A stretch of DNA of 64,000 nt from Lachnospiraceae bacterium (GTDB lineage Bacteria > Bacillota > Clostridia > Lachnospirales > Lachnospiraceae), in NCBI GenBank assembly GCA_017412055.1, contig JAFQOW010000001.1, positions 28,182 to 92,181 on the forward strand, read 5' to 3'. A model generated the notes under the pieces. The model saw only the letters and a program-made list of their open reading frames with translations, did no database searches and was not told the origin of the DNA. Both the position numbers and the translations under genes were made by a program. This document shows positions 18,251 to 26,733 of this stretch, in pieces. Position 1 is the first letter of the stretch; each line of letters opens with the position of its first letter.

Positions 18251-18303
18251 AATTAGAAGAGTGATAATATAGAAATTAAGGTACAGTTAAAGTTGAGGAA
18301 AGG

Positions 18304-18834
18304 GTGTTGAAATTGAGAGAACTATTTACAATTGATTTGAAAAACTATAAAGAAAATGGAACTGTAGGCAAGCGTCCATCAGTTAGAGGAGTTATTATAA
18401 AAAATGGAAAGATTGCTATGATGCATAGCCTTAAATATGATTATTATAAGCTTCCAGGTGGTGGCATAGAAGAAGGGGAGGAATTAAGAGATACCCTTGT
18501 TCGCGAAGTGAAGGAAGAGAGCGGACTTGTAGTTAAGAAGGATACTATAAAGGAATTTGGTTATGTAAGGCGTATTGAAAAGGGGATGTTTGAAGACATA
18601 TTTATGCAGGAAAATTATTATTACTTATGCGACGTAGAGGATGATGTTTCTAGTCAGGAATTAGATGATTATGAAGCTGAAGAAGGATTTACGTTAGAGT
18701 TTGTTACACCAGAATATGCTATTAATGTTAATAATATTGGCGACCATAAGGAAAAGGTAGAGAAGCAGACATTTACAGGTATGCTGACAAGAGAGAACAG
18801 AGTCCTTCAGATGGTTATAGATGAATTACTATAA
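18304..18834 (+). CDS. Nudix hydrolase
   Basis: This probably hydrolyses a nucleoside-diphosphate-linked substrate. The 176-residue protein has a complete Nudix box in GGGIEEGEELRDTLVREVKEESG (quoted in part: REVKEESG). The start is ambiguous between GTG 18304 and TTG 18307, both near GAGGAAAGG. It opens the accessory block that separates rplQ from ecfA. The AlkD-like gene follows after 18 bp and may share its transcript. Substrate unknown. Confidence 0.85.
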   Translation: MLKLRELFTIDLKNYKENGTVGKRPSVRGVIIKNGKIAMMHSLKYDYYKLPGGGIEEGEELRDTLVREVKEESGLVVKKDTIKEFGYVRRIEKGMFEDIFMQENYYYLCDVEDDVSSQELDDYEAEEGFTLEFVTPEYAINVNNIGDHKEKVEKQTFTGMLTRENRVLQMVIDELL

Positions 18835-18852
18835 ATATATTGGAGTATACAT

Positions 18853-19494
18853 ATGGATTTGAAAGAATTTGAAAAAGAGTTTGCAACATTAGGGAATGAC
18901 TATAAAACTAAGGATGCGGATAGATTTAATAAAGTCCTTATCAAGAGAGGGATAGATGTTTCATTTCTTAGAGAATTGGTTTTGGAAAAACAGCAGTATC
19001 ATAGGACATATTTTCAAGTATCTTTAGGACAGATGAAGACTATAGAAGAGAAGCTTGATTTTATAGAGGAAAACTTTGATAAGCTTGATGACTGGTGGCA
19101 TGTGGATCAGCTGGCGCAGTTTGTCGATAAGCAGCTTACCTTTGATTTGGTATATAACAGAGCGAAGGAATATATTAAGAGTGACTTGCCATTTGCCAGA
19201 AGATGGGGGTATGTAATATTTATGCCAAGTCTTGTAAAGGATGCAGATAAGGCAGAAAAGATATTCAAATTATTTAAGGATGATGATGAATATTATGTTC
19301 AGATGGCAGAGGCTTGGCTTATATCATATCTTGGAATATATGCGCCAGAAATGACTTATGAATACCTAAAAGGATGTCCTTTGAAATATAATATAGCAGG
19401 TAAGGGGATTCAAAAGATTTGCGATTCATATAGGGTGAGCGATGAGTGGAAGAGGAAATTTAAGGACTTAAGGAAATTTTATAAAAAAATTTGA
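18853..19494 (+). CDS. AlkD-like DNA alkylation repair protein
   Basis: AlkD-family glycosylases are HEAT-like repeat proteins that excise alkylated purines. The 213-residue sequence is all-helical and shows family signatures: DDWWHVDQL (about 77-85), FARRWGYVIFM, and YYVQMAEAWLIS. It follows the Nudix gene closely; sanitation of nucleotides and DNA repair would fit together. Substrate range cannot be read from sequence. Confidence 0.82.
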   Translation: MDLKEFEKEFATLGNDYKTKDADRFNKVLIKRGIDVSFLRELVLEKQQYHRTYFQVSLGQMKTIEEKLDFIEENFDKLDDWWHVDQLAQFVDKQLTFDLVYNRAKEYIKSDLPFARRWGYVIFMPSLVKDADKAEKIFKLFKDDDEYYVQMAEAWLISYLGIYAPEMTYEYLKGCPLKYNIAGKGIQKICDSYRVSDEWKRKFKDLRKFYKKI

Positions 19495-19622
19495 TGTGTT
19501 ATTGCGTTAAAGCAGGTTATATAGTATTATAGATTTGTTATTAAGGAGGGAAATGTTATAGATGCTTACTTATTTATGTAATGGGAAATAGAATAATCTT
19601 ATAGAGATATCTTGATTATATT

Positions 19623-19660
19623 AAAAAACGGTATATACTATGTATATATCGTTTTTTAAA
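19623..19660 (+). terminator. Bidirectional-looking terminator in the AlkD-GNAT gap
   Basis: AAAAAACGGTATATAC and GTATATATCGTTTTTT form a long AT-rich stem with a T-run. It lies in a 298-bp gap between 19494 and 19793. The gap also contains AAGGAGGG followed by a nine-codon frame (19562) that I do not regard as a gene. Confidence 0.75.
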
Positions 19661-19792
19661 AGGTTTTATATGCTAGTTATGGATGTTATTGTCTCAAATG
19701 ATATTATAACTTTAACAAAACAATTTCGTAATAAACATTAGAAGAAAGTATAGAAGAATATGGTAGAGAATTTTAAAGATAGGAGAGAATAA

Positions 19793-20230
19793 ATGCATAC
19801 AATTATTCGCAATATGACAGAGGCAGACAGGGTTGAAGTTGGAAAAATGATGGAAGTTTTTTATGCGTCACCAGCAGTTTTAAGTAACGGCTCTGCAGAA
19901 ATTTTTGAAAATGATATAGAGAATTGTGTAAATGAATGTCCTTATTTAGAGGGTTATATTTTTGAAGAAGAAAATGTAATCAAGGGATATGCGATGGTTG
20001 CGAAAAGCTTTTCCACTGAATTTGGTAAGCCTTGTATATGGATTGAAGATTTGTATGTAAAGGATGAATTTAGAGGTCAGGGTATCGGAACAATATTTTT
20101 TGAATTTATAGGAAAAAAATATGAAGGATATGTGCAACGATTGGAGGTAGAGGAGGAAAATAAGAGAGCATTAGGAGTATATAAGAAATGCGGTTTTGAG
20201 GAATTGCCATATATGGAGATGAAGAGGTAG
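19793..20230 (+). CDS. GNAT-family N-acetyltransferase
   Basis: The 145-residue protein fits the GNAT fold. The acetyl-CoA loop is in DEFRGQGIGTIFFEFIGKKY (about 88-107; R/Q-X-X-G-X-G/A), preceded by the strand IWIEDLYV. The C-terminal NKRALGVYKKCGFEELPY segment is typical. GATAGGAGAG precedes ATG. Substrate unknown; it stands alone between two terminators. Confidence 0.85.
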   Translation: MHTIIRNMTEADRVEVGKMMEVFYASPAVLSNGSAEIFENDIENCVNECPYLEGYIFEEENVIKGYAMVAKSFSTEFGKPCIWIEDLYVKDEFRGQGIGTIFFEFIGKKYEGYVQRLEVEEENKRALGVYKKCGFEELPYMEMKR

Positions 20231-20302
20231 TGTTGACAGAAAAAAGCTTATATGCTAAACTGAACAAGAAATAAATAGAAACGAGGAAAGGAGGTAACTG
20301 CA

Positions 20303-20365
20303 ATGAGAACATTAAAAAGAGAGATTGTAATTGAATATTGTATGATTACCTCGGTGTGTATATAA
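20303..20365 (+). CDS. Possible 20-residue leader peptide
   Basis: ATG 20303 follows an excellent AAAGGAGG (20287-20294). It encodes MRTLKREIVIEYCMITSVCI and then TAA. The site sequence GAGGTAA is exactly complementary to TTACCTC within the frame (about 20346-20352), so the ribosome binding site can be masked. An intrinsic terminator follows at 20397. Strong site, self-complementarity and terminator together suggest a translated leader acting on the next gene. No family is recognised. Confidence 0.45.
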   Translation: MRTLKREIVIEYCMITSVCI

Positions 20366-20396
20366 TTCTAGATTAATTCTATATTTATGAGATTAT

Positions 20397-20422
20397 GCCG
20401 TGGCAGTTTGTCGCGGCTTTTT
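20397..20422 (+). terminator. Terminator or attenuator upstream of the GNAT-RsgA gene
   Basis: GCCGTG (20397-20402) and CGCGGC (20412-20417) form a 6-bp stem directly followed by TTTTT. It lies between the small frame at 20303 and the next gene at 20538, which would fit attenuation. It could instead simply end the leader transcript. The remaining 110 bases show no other feature. Confidence 0.65.
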
Positions 20423-20537
20423 ATATACAAGGAAAGAATTAGAAGATAACTTGTTATATGTCATAAAACGCTCCGTGAGTATTCATACAATATTATTTTA
20501 AAATAACTTAATATTTATGAAAGTAGGAGAAAGAACA

Positions 20538-22043
20538 GTGAATAAAATTATAATACGAGAAGAAAGAAAAGAAGACTACAAGGCAACTGAATTGATGACT
20601 ATGAGAGCATTTTGGAATATTCATGGACCAGGATGTAATGAACATTTATTTGCACATAAACTGCGTGAATCAGAATATTACTTACCAAGCATAAGCAGGG
20701 TGGCTGAATTAAATGGAAAAATTGTTGGCGCAATATTTTACTCTAAGGCATGGATTGTTGATGGCGAAAATAGTTATGATGTGATAACCTTCGGACCACT
20801 TGCGGTTGACCCTATGGCGCAATCATTAGGTGTAGGTGGTATGCTTCTTAGAGAGACATTTAAGCTTGCAAAGGAAGAAGGATATAAAGGTATAGTTATC
20901 ACAGGTGAGCCAGAGTATTATCCAAAGTATGGATTTGTAACAAGTGATAAGTTTAATATATCTGATGCAGAAGGATATAATTATGACGCATTGATGGCAT
21001 TAGAATTACAGGAAAATGGCTTTGCTCATATCAAAGGAAGGTTTAAGGAACCAGATGTTGTTGAACAATGTGAGGATGAAATCGAGATAGAGGAGTTTAC
21101 AAAACAGTTTCCATATTATGAACCACTTACACTTAAATGTCAGTGGCTTCATAAGGAGAAGCTTGGACGCATTTGCAATGTTCAAAAGAATCAATATACA
21201 ATTCAGTTTTGGGAGATGCAGATACCTGCAAAATTGAAAGGTAAATTTTATGAGGGCAAGAAAAAGTTTCCTGTGGTGGGAGATTATGTAACGTTTGATT
21301 ATAACACAAAGGGTGCTTCTACTATTTTACAACTTTGCGAGAGAAGAAGCATTTTAAAGAGACCATTTCCAAGAGACCATGCTGTAAAAAAGGTAGAGGA
21401 GCAGGAAATGGTGGCCAATGCGGATTATTTATTTATAGTTACTTCTATCAATGATGATTTTAGCGTAAATAGAATTGTTAGATATATGACTGTGGCCAAT
21501 GAAGGTGGAGTTAAACCAGTTGTAATACTTACTAAGGCAGATTTAACTGACGATACAGAGTCATATATAGCTCAGGTGAAAGAAGTGGCGAAGGATGTAG
21601 ATGTATGTGCTATATCGGTTGCTACAGGCTTTGGAATAGAAAAACTTGAAAAGTATCTAAAGCCGGGCAATACCATTGTATTACTTGGTTCATCAGGTGT
21701 AGGTAAATCAACACTTGTAAATGCTCTTGTAGGCAAGGATATTATGGCGACAAGGGCTATAAGAGAGAATGATTCTAAGGGAAGGCATACGACAACATAC
21801 AGACAGATGTTTGTATTGGAGTCAGGTGTAACGATTATCGATACACCTGGTATGAGAGAGATTGGATTATCAAATGTATCTAAGGGTATAGAAGAAACCT
21901 TTGATGATATAATTGCTCTTTCAATGAAATGTAAATTTAGTAATTGTGCTCATAAAACGGAACCAGGTTGTGCAGTAAAAAAGGCGATTGAGGATGGCAT
22001 TTTGACAGAAAAGAGATTAAAATTATATCAGAGACTTAAATGA
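20538..22043 (+). CDS. GNAT acetyltransferase fused to RsgA-type ribosome-assembly GTPase
   Basis: Residues 1 to about 160 form a GNAT domain (VDPMAQSLGVGGMLLRE acetyl-CoA loop). Residues about 195-501 form an RsgA protein: an OB domain (LGRICN...VGDYVTFD), then the circularly permuted GTPase with TKAD (about 332), GSSGVGKST (about 385) and DTPGMRE, then the zinc site with CKFSNCAH and EPGCAV. RsgA matures the 30S subunit. The start is GTG 20538 after AGGAG. The frame is continuous with no stop between domains. The C-terminus (YQRLK) is shorter than most RsgA proteins, and the stop overlaps the next reading frame. Confidence 0.88.
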   Translation: MNKIIIREERKEDYKATELMTMRAFWNIHGPGCNEHLFAHKLRESEYYLPSISRVAELNGKIVGAIFYSKAWIVDGENSYDVITFGPLAVDPMAQSLGVGGMLLRETFKLAKEEGYKGIVITGEPEYYPKYGFVTSDKFNISDAEGYNYDALMALELQENGFAHIKGRFKEPDVVEQCEDEIEIEEFTKQFPYYEPLTLKCQWLHKEKLGRICNVQKNQYTIQFWEMQIPAKLKGKFYEGKKKFPVVGDYVTFDYNTKGASTILQLCERRSILKRPFPRDHAVKKVEEQEMVANADYLFIVTSINDDFSVNRIVRYMTVANEGGVKPVVILTKADLTDDTESYIAQVKEVAKDVDVCAISVATGFGIEKLEKYLKPGNTIVLLGSSGVGKSTLVNALVGKDIMATRAIRENDSKGRHTTTYRQMFVLESGVTIIDTPGMREIGLSNVSKGIEETFDDIIALSMKCKFSNCAHKTEPGCAVKKAIEDGILTEKRLKLYQRLK

Positions 22044-22069
22044 AGAGTGAATTAACGGAGGATATATAC

Positions 22070-22681
22070 ATGACTGAGAAGGAGAAAATGCTACAAGGAA
22101 AAATATATGATACATCAGATAAGGAGTTGGCAGGTATGCGTCTTAGAGCGCACAAGCTATCGAAGGCCTACAATGATACCTTTGAAGATGAAGAGGAGAA
22201 GCGCATAGGCATCTTAAATGAGCTATTGCCTAATAGAGGGAAGGATACATATATTCAAGGGCCTATCCAATTTGATTATGGTGAGTTTACTACATTTGGG
22301 GAAAGATGCTATGCTAATTTTAATCTTACAGTCTTGGACTGTTGTCATGTTACAATTGGTAATGATGTATTCTTTGGACCTAATTGTACATTGGCTACGC
22401 CGATTCATCCTCTGTTAAATGAAGAGCGAAAGTTAAGGTATAAAGAAGATGGAACAGCATATGATTACGAATATGCTAAGCCTATTGTCATAGAGGATGG
22501 ATGTTGGCTTGCCGCTAATGTAATTGTATGTGGTGGGGTGACTATAGGAAAGAATTCTGTCATAGGAGCAGGAAGCGTAGTTACAAGGGATATACCGGAA
22601 GGGTGTCTTGCAGTGGGAAATCCATGTAGGGTAGTAAGAGAAATTACAGATAAGGATGCTGTACTAAGAGAGATTATATAA
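22070..22681 (+). CDS. maa: Maltose/galactoside O-acetyltransferase family, hexapeptide repeat
   Basis: These trimeric left-handed beta-helix enzymes acetylate sugars using acetyl-CoA. The 203-residue protein starts MTEKEKMLQGKIYD, the family's N-terminal Mac domain. It then has hexapeptide repeats and the catalytic-histidine region NCTLATPIHPL, ending in GAGSVVTRDIP. ATG 22070 follows GGAGG; an earlier in-frame start overlaps the previous gene and lacks a site. Acceptor sugar is not predictable. Confidence 0.88.
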   Translation: MTEKEKMLQGKIYDTSDKELAGMRLRAHKLSKAYNDTFEDEEEKRIGILNELLPNRGKDTYIQGPIQFDYGEFTTFGERCYANFNLTVLDCCHVTIGNDVFFGPNCTLATPIHPLLNEERKLRYKEDGTAYDYEYAKPIVIEDGCWLAANVIVCGGVTIGKNSVIGAGSVVTRDIPEGCLAVGNPCRVVREITDKDAVLREII

Positions 22682-22688
22682 TGATAAG

Positions 22689-22733
22689 TCCCGCATGTTT
22701 TGTCATAGTGATAAAACGTGCGGGATTTATTAT
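22689..22733 (+). terminator. Terminator after the acetyltransferase gene
   Basis: TCCCGCATGTTTT and AAAACGTGCGGGA form a strong stem with one mismatch, followed by TTTATTATT. It faces the convergent gene ending at 22797. Confidence 0.85.
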
Positions 22734-22796
22734 TGATTATATATTTATTCAAATAATGATTTTTTTTACGTATTTATGGTTGATATGTAACCTATA

Positions 22797-23447
22797 TTAG
22801 TTAATAGGAATATCAAACATATTACAATAGATTTCGTAGGCTTTATGAGCATTATCAGCAGGAGCTGCAAAGAAATAAGGTCCTTTATTTCCGTATAAAG
22901 TAGTATCTTCAAGGAGGTACATAACAAATTCTTTGAAATCCTCATTGAAATATACAAGGCCTATAGTAACACAGTCAGTGTATGCTCCATCTTTAAGTAT
23001 CCATTCGCTCAAACCGATAAAGCCATCTTTGCTATCGCCAAAGTCACAAGTACTTTTTTCTGTATATTCAAAAATTATTTTCCCATTTTTATCTTTTAAA
23101 GTTACGGTTAAATATAGAGCAACAATTTTTTTTGATAATTTAGAAGAATAGGTCACATCTCCAGCCACTGTTATGGTATGAGCATCTTCAGGAATTGAAC
23201 CTTCATTTTTAGTGATTAAATATTCATCAGAAACAAAATATCCTTCATATGTTTTTGATATTTTCTCAGTTCTCTCCGAGCAGAGCCACCATATAAATAA
23301 TACCAAAAGAATAGCGCCAATAAAGTAAGGTATAACTTTTATATCTTTTCTTCGTTCTTCTTGACGTTTAATTTCCTTAAGTCGTTCAGCAGAGGCTTCT
23401 GGATTATAAAGTTCTAGTTCTTCTTTGTATGCATCTTTAAAATTCAT
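22797..23447 (-). CDS. Single-pass membrane protein, probable anti-sigma factor
   Basis: The 216-residue protein has a cytoplasmic, charged N-terminus (1-38), one membrane helix (about 40-56, FIGAILLVLFIWWL) and an external beta-rich domain. This topology, and the 11-bp overlap with the upstream ECF sigma gene, are typical of anti-sigma factors, which hold sigma at the membrane until a signal arrives. No zinc-binding HXXXCXXC motif is visible, so the family is not recognised and the role is inferred from context. Confidence 0.55.
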   Translation of the reverse strand: MNFKDAYKEELELYNPEASAERLKEIKRQEERRKDIKVIPYFIGAILLVLFIWWLCSERTEKISKTYEGYFVSDEYLITKNEGSIPEDAHTITVAGDVTYSSKLSKKIVALYLTVTLKDKNGKIIFEYTEKSTCDFGDSKDGFIGLSEWILKDGAYTDCVTIGLVYFNEDFKEFVMYLLEDTTLYGNKGPYFFAAPADNAHKAYEIYCNMFDIPIN

Positions 23448-23937
23448 AATTATCAGCCTCCTTACCTAGATATTTTTTTAGTAACTGTCTTCCACGTGAA
23501 ATTCTGGTGCGGACAGTATTTTCATTTATGGACAGTATGTCTGCAATTTCTTTAAGCGAATATTCTTCGTAATAATAAAGATGTATTATGTATCGATATT
23601 TTGCAGGTAATTTTTTTACACATTCGGTTATGATTCCATTTGTACTCCTTGGCATATGGGTAGAAATTTCCGGAGCTTCTTCTAGGCTTACGCGCCTTTT
23701 AAACCAAGCGGATTTCCAATAGTCCTTACAACAGTTTATGGTTGTTTTAAGGAGCCACGCTTTTAAATGTTCGTCATTTTCAAAAACCTTGCCGTTTTCT
23801 ATTAAACGGAGAAAGACATCTTGCAAAATATCTTCTGCTTGTTCTTTTGTTTTCATTTGGATAAACGCTAATCTATAAACCATTTTTCCAAATTGATTAA
23901 ATATATCTGTTAATTCATCGTTATGTTCATTGTTCAT
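23437..23937 (-). CDS. ECF-type RNA polymerase sigma factor
   Basis: The 166-residue protein has region 2 (QAEDILQDVFLRLIEN, about 33-48) and region 4 with a helix-turn-helix (YSLKEIADILSINENTVRTR, about 126-145). ATG 23937 was chosen because GAGGAGG lies six to eight bases upstream; a longer frame from 23988 has no site. It is co-transcribed with the putative anti-sigma gene and divergent from the large surface-protein gene, which may be a target. Confidence 0.88.
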   Translation of the reverse strand: MNNEHNDELTDIFNQFGKMVYRLAFIQMKTKEQAEDILQDVFLRLIENGKVFENDEHLKAWLLKTTINCCKDYWKSAWFKRRVSLEEAPEISTHMPRSTNGIITECVKKLPAKYRYIIHLYYYEEYSLKEIADILSINENTVRTRISRGRQLLKKYLGKEADNYEF

Positions 23938-24147
23938 TTTATTATCCTCCTCGTATATAATACGACTAATATGTACAAAATGTTTCACAAATTTTAAGAA
24001 ATTATTTGTAGGCGTGCATATAAGGTTGTAAGGGTAATTGAGGTATAATGTAAAAATACCTTTAATATTATTAAAAAATATGATATAATAAGCTCATTAA
24101 TAAGTTGTGAGATAAGTTATTAAAATTAAATTAGAGGAGGAAGTTCT

Positions 24148-26562
24148 ATGAGAAGAATGAGAGCAAAATTGTTGTCATATGTACTTGTTGTACTTATGAT
24201 AGTTTCTTTAGTTCCTGCTTCAGTATTTGCAGAAGAGGAAATAATGAGTGATGAGTTTAAGGCTATTTTAAATGAGAATGGGAAGTTCGTCATGAACACA
24301 GTGAAGCCTTCTTCGATGGATGAAGCGTATTGGTTTTTTAATGAAACTGAGTTTATGTGTGATAATTATCCAGATTTAAGATTCGATAATTTTAGTGATG
24401 ATTTTGAAAGTTGTACAATCTACTATAAGTGGAATTGGGATACAAATAGTGCTCAAGAAGAGCATAAAGTAGATATCGTATATAACTATGATAAATCTGT
24501 AAAAACCATGGTAGATGGAATTGTAAAGAATTTACCTAAGGGTGATGAGGAATTTGGATATTACTTTTCTGTAAAGGATATGGAGCTTCTTAGCTGGTGG
24601 TTGAATAGCGGTGATATCAATACTATGATTGATTATTCAGGAGAACTTAAGAGTTATCTTAATTATAAAAATTTTGTAATTGATTGTCGTATGGGAATGG
24701 ATAGTGAATTCTTAACACAAGCATATGGTGAAGCCCCTTTTTCTTATGGAGATATTCTTTATGACATAGTTGGTATGGGTGTTAATGCTAACCATGTTAT
24801 TTATGTTCCTGATGGAACTGCTGCTACTAAGGAAGCATTAATGGCGTCTGCTCAGAAACGAATAAATGAATATGCAGGAGAAGGAATTGCAAAGATTACA
24901 TATGGTGGACAAGGAATTAGAAATTACTATGTTGATCTATATGATGATAAGTATGAAGAAAAAGCGAAACTTCTTGCAGAGAGTGAGAAGGCAGTAGCGG
25001 AAAGCTTGGCATTGATAGAGGCAGAGAATGTAAAAATAGCTGATTATGATGAGCAGATTTCCCAGTATAATATGCAAATTGAACCAATAGTTGCGAGAAT
25101 TTCAGAATTGGTAGAGCTTAGAAATAGCGAACCTGAGAAAGAAGAGGAATATAATTTACAAATACAAAAACTTGATGAACAACGTGGAGAATTCGAAAAA
25201 ACAGTAACAGAATTATGCTCAAAGAAAACAGAATCAGAAAACAAGAAATATGAATATGACTTATTAAGATCGCAACATGAATTATCTAAAATGAATTATG
25301 AGTCAGAGTGTCAGTATGTATTAGATGAAAAAGAATATATATTGGATTCATATGACCAAGAAGGTGGAGACTTTTATTTTCTTCAGGAAGCCGCTGGAGA
25401 TTATTGGTTTAATCTTCAAATTGGTGATAAAACACACATGTTTATTGTGATTGTAGATAGTGAAGGAATGGTTAATCCGCAGTACAGATCTTCGGACGTA
25501 GCTACAGATATCACTGTTTCTACAAATGATAATTCAGTACCACTTGATACTCGTATAAATGTAGAAAAATTAACAAGTGGTGAAAAGTATGATAAAATTA
25601 TCAAAACATTGAATGTAAAGGATAACCTGACATTTGATATTAATTTATTTTCTGAATCATTGGAGAAGAATGTTACGAAGCTGGCAAACGATAAATTTGA
25701 AGTTAAGATACCGATGGGCGCGCAATTTAAGGATAAAAGTCTTGTAGTGTATTATGTTGACCAGAATCTTCAGATAAAAGAATATACGGTAACTATAAGG
25801 GATGGATATGCAACCTTTGAAACAGATCATTTTAGTATATATACGTTAGCGGAAGCTGTAAGTACTAAGGAAAAGACAAAGGTTGAGATTACAGAAGAAA
25901 CTGTGAAGGAAGCAGTGAAAGAAGCTGGAAATGATAAAACTGTAGTATTGCCGTTGGAAGATAAAACAGATAATGTAACTAGTGTTCAGTTACCTGTTAC
26001 GTCAGTTAAGACAGTTATTGATGCAAAAAAAGATTTACAGATTGAGACATCTAAAGTTACTGCTACATTTAATGTAAAAGCATTAGAAAAGATAGCGAAG
26101 GATGCAGGTACAACCCCAAGCATAACACTTAAGCTTGAAGAGATTAAGAAGGATGTACTTAACGTAAAGCAGCAAGAAGCTATCAAAAATGAAACTGTAG
26201 AGATGGTTATTTCAGCAGAGCTTCTTTGCAATGATAAGCTTATTACAGAATTTGGTGGTGGTAAGGTTGAGCTTAAGATTCCATTTATACCACCAAAGGG
26301 TACAGAAGGAAAAGATTACAAGGTATTACATATTGCTGATGATGGAAAGATAGAAGAGATTGACACATCATACAAGAGCGATTGTATTGTTATACAGTTA
26401 GAGCACTTCTCTGAATATGTTATAGTTAGAGATGTGGTAGCAGAGCAGCCACCTACTAATGTAAAGCCAGGCGATAATGCGAATTTATATCTCTGGTTTG
26501 GATTATTGGGTATTACGACAACAATTGTATATAAAACTAAAAGAAAATCAGTAGTGGAATAA
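24148..26562 (+). CDS. Large secreted surface protein with coiled-coil insertion
   Basis: The 804-residue protein has a signal peptide ending VFAEE (about residue 30), an N-terminal globular region, and a predicted coiled coil at about 270-385 rich in E, K and L. The next domain carries VPLDTRINVEKL and FETDHFSIYTLAE; a further similar domain ends LEHFSEYVIV. The C-terminus NVKPGDNANLYLWF, a hydrophobic helix and the basic tail KTKRKS resemble a sortase signal in which the usual T of TGD is replaced. It may be wall or membrane anchored; function unknown. GAGGAGG precedes ATG. Confidence 0.7.
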   Translation: MRRMRAKLLSYVLVVLMIVSLVPASVFAEEEIMSDEFKAILNENGKFVMNTVKPSSMDEAYWFFNETEFMCDNYPDLRFDNFSDDFESCTIYYKWNWDTNSAQEEHKVDIVYNYDKSVKTMVDGIVKNLPKGDEEFGYYFSVKDMELLSWWLNSGDINTMIDYSGELKSYLNYKNFVIDCRMGMDSEFLTQAYGEAPFSYGDILYDIVGMGVNANHVIYVPDGTAATKEALMASAQKRINEYAGEGIAKITYGGQGIRNYYVDLYDDKYEEKAKLLAESEKAVAESLALIEAENVKIADYDEQISQYNMQIEPIVARISELVELRNSEPEKEEEYNLQIQKLDEQRGEFEKTVTELCSKKTESENKKYEYDLLRSQHELSKMNYESECQYVLDEKEYILDSYDQEGGDFYFLQEAAGDYWFNLQIGDKTHMFIVIVDSEGMVNPQYRSSDVATDITVSTNDNSVPLDTRINVEKLTSGEKYDKIIKTLNVKDNLTFDINLFSESLEKNVTKLANDKFEVKIPMGAQFKDKSLVVYYVDQNLQIKEYTVTIRDGYATFETDHFSIYTLAEAVSTKEKTKVEITEETVKEAVKEAGNDKTVVLPLEDKTDNVTSVQLPVTSVKTVIDAKKDLQIETSKVTATFNVKALEKIAKDAGTTPSITLKLEEIKKDVLNVKQQEAIKNETVEMVISAELLCNDKLITEFGGGKVELKIPFIPPKGTEGKDYKVLHIADDGKIEEIDTSYKSDCIVIQLEHFSEYVIVRDVVAEQPPTNVKPGDNANLYLWFGLLGITTTIVYKTKRKSVVE

Positions 26563-26575
26563 AGTCGGTATTAAG

Positions 26576-26615
26576 TCCTCTCGTTTTATTACGACGATAA
26601 AACGAGGGGATTTTT
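26576..26615 (+). terminator. Terminator after the surface-protein gene
   Basis: TCCTCTCGTTTTA and TAAAACGAGGGGA form a long stem followed by TTTTT. Confidence 0.88.
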
Positions 26616-26646
26616 GCGTGATATGGTGTTGTATTTAATCTAAAAC

Positions 26647-26675
26647 TTTACACATCAAAACATATAAAGTATAAT
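26647..26675 (+). promoter_or_regulatory. Promoter of the ecfA-ecfT-truA operon
   Basis: TTTACA (26647-26652), a 17-bp spacer and a perfect TATAAT (26670-26675) lie about 60 bp before the ecfA start. An own promoter here fits the displacement of ecfA from rplQ by the accessory block. Confidence 0.7.
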
Positions 26676-26733
26676 GTGCTATGTAATAATTTAAAATACT
26701 AAAGTGAATTAATTTATAGAAAGGAGAGCGACT

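Noticed and set aside
19562..19591. Nine-codon frame after AAGGAGGG
   Set aside because: It is very short, the spacing is poor, and a terminator rather than a gene follows.
20460..20490. Short match (ATAAAACGCTCCG) to the 109-bp repeat
   Set aside because: Only about 13-17 bases match and the remaining structure is absent, so it may be chance.
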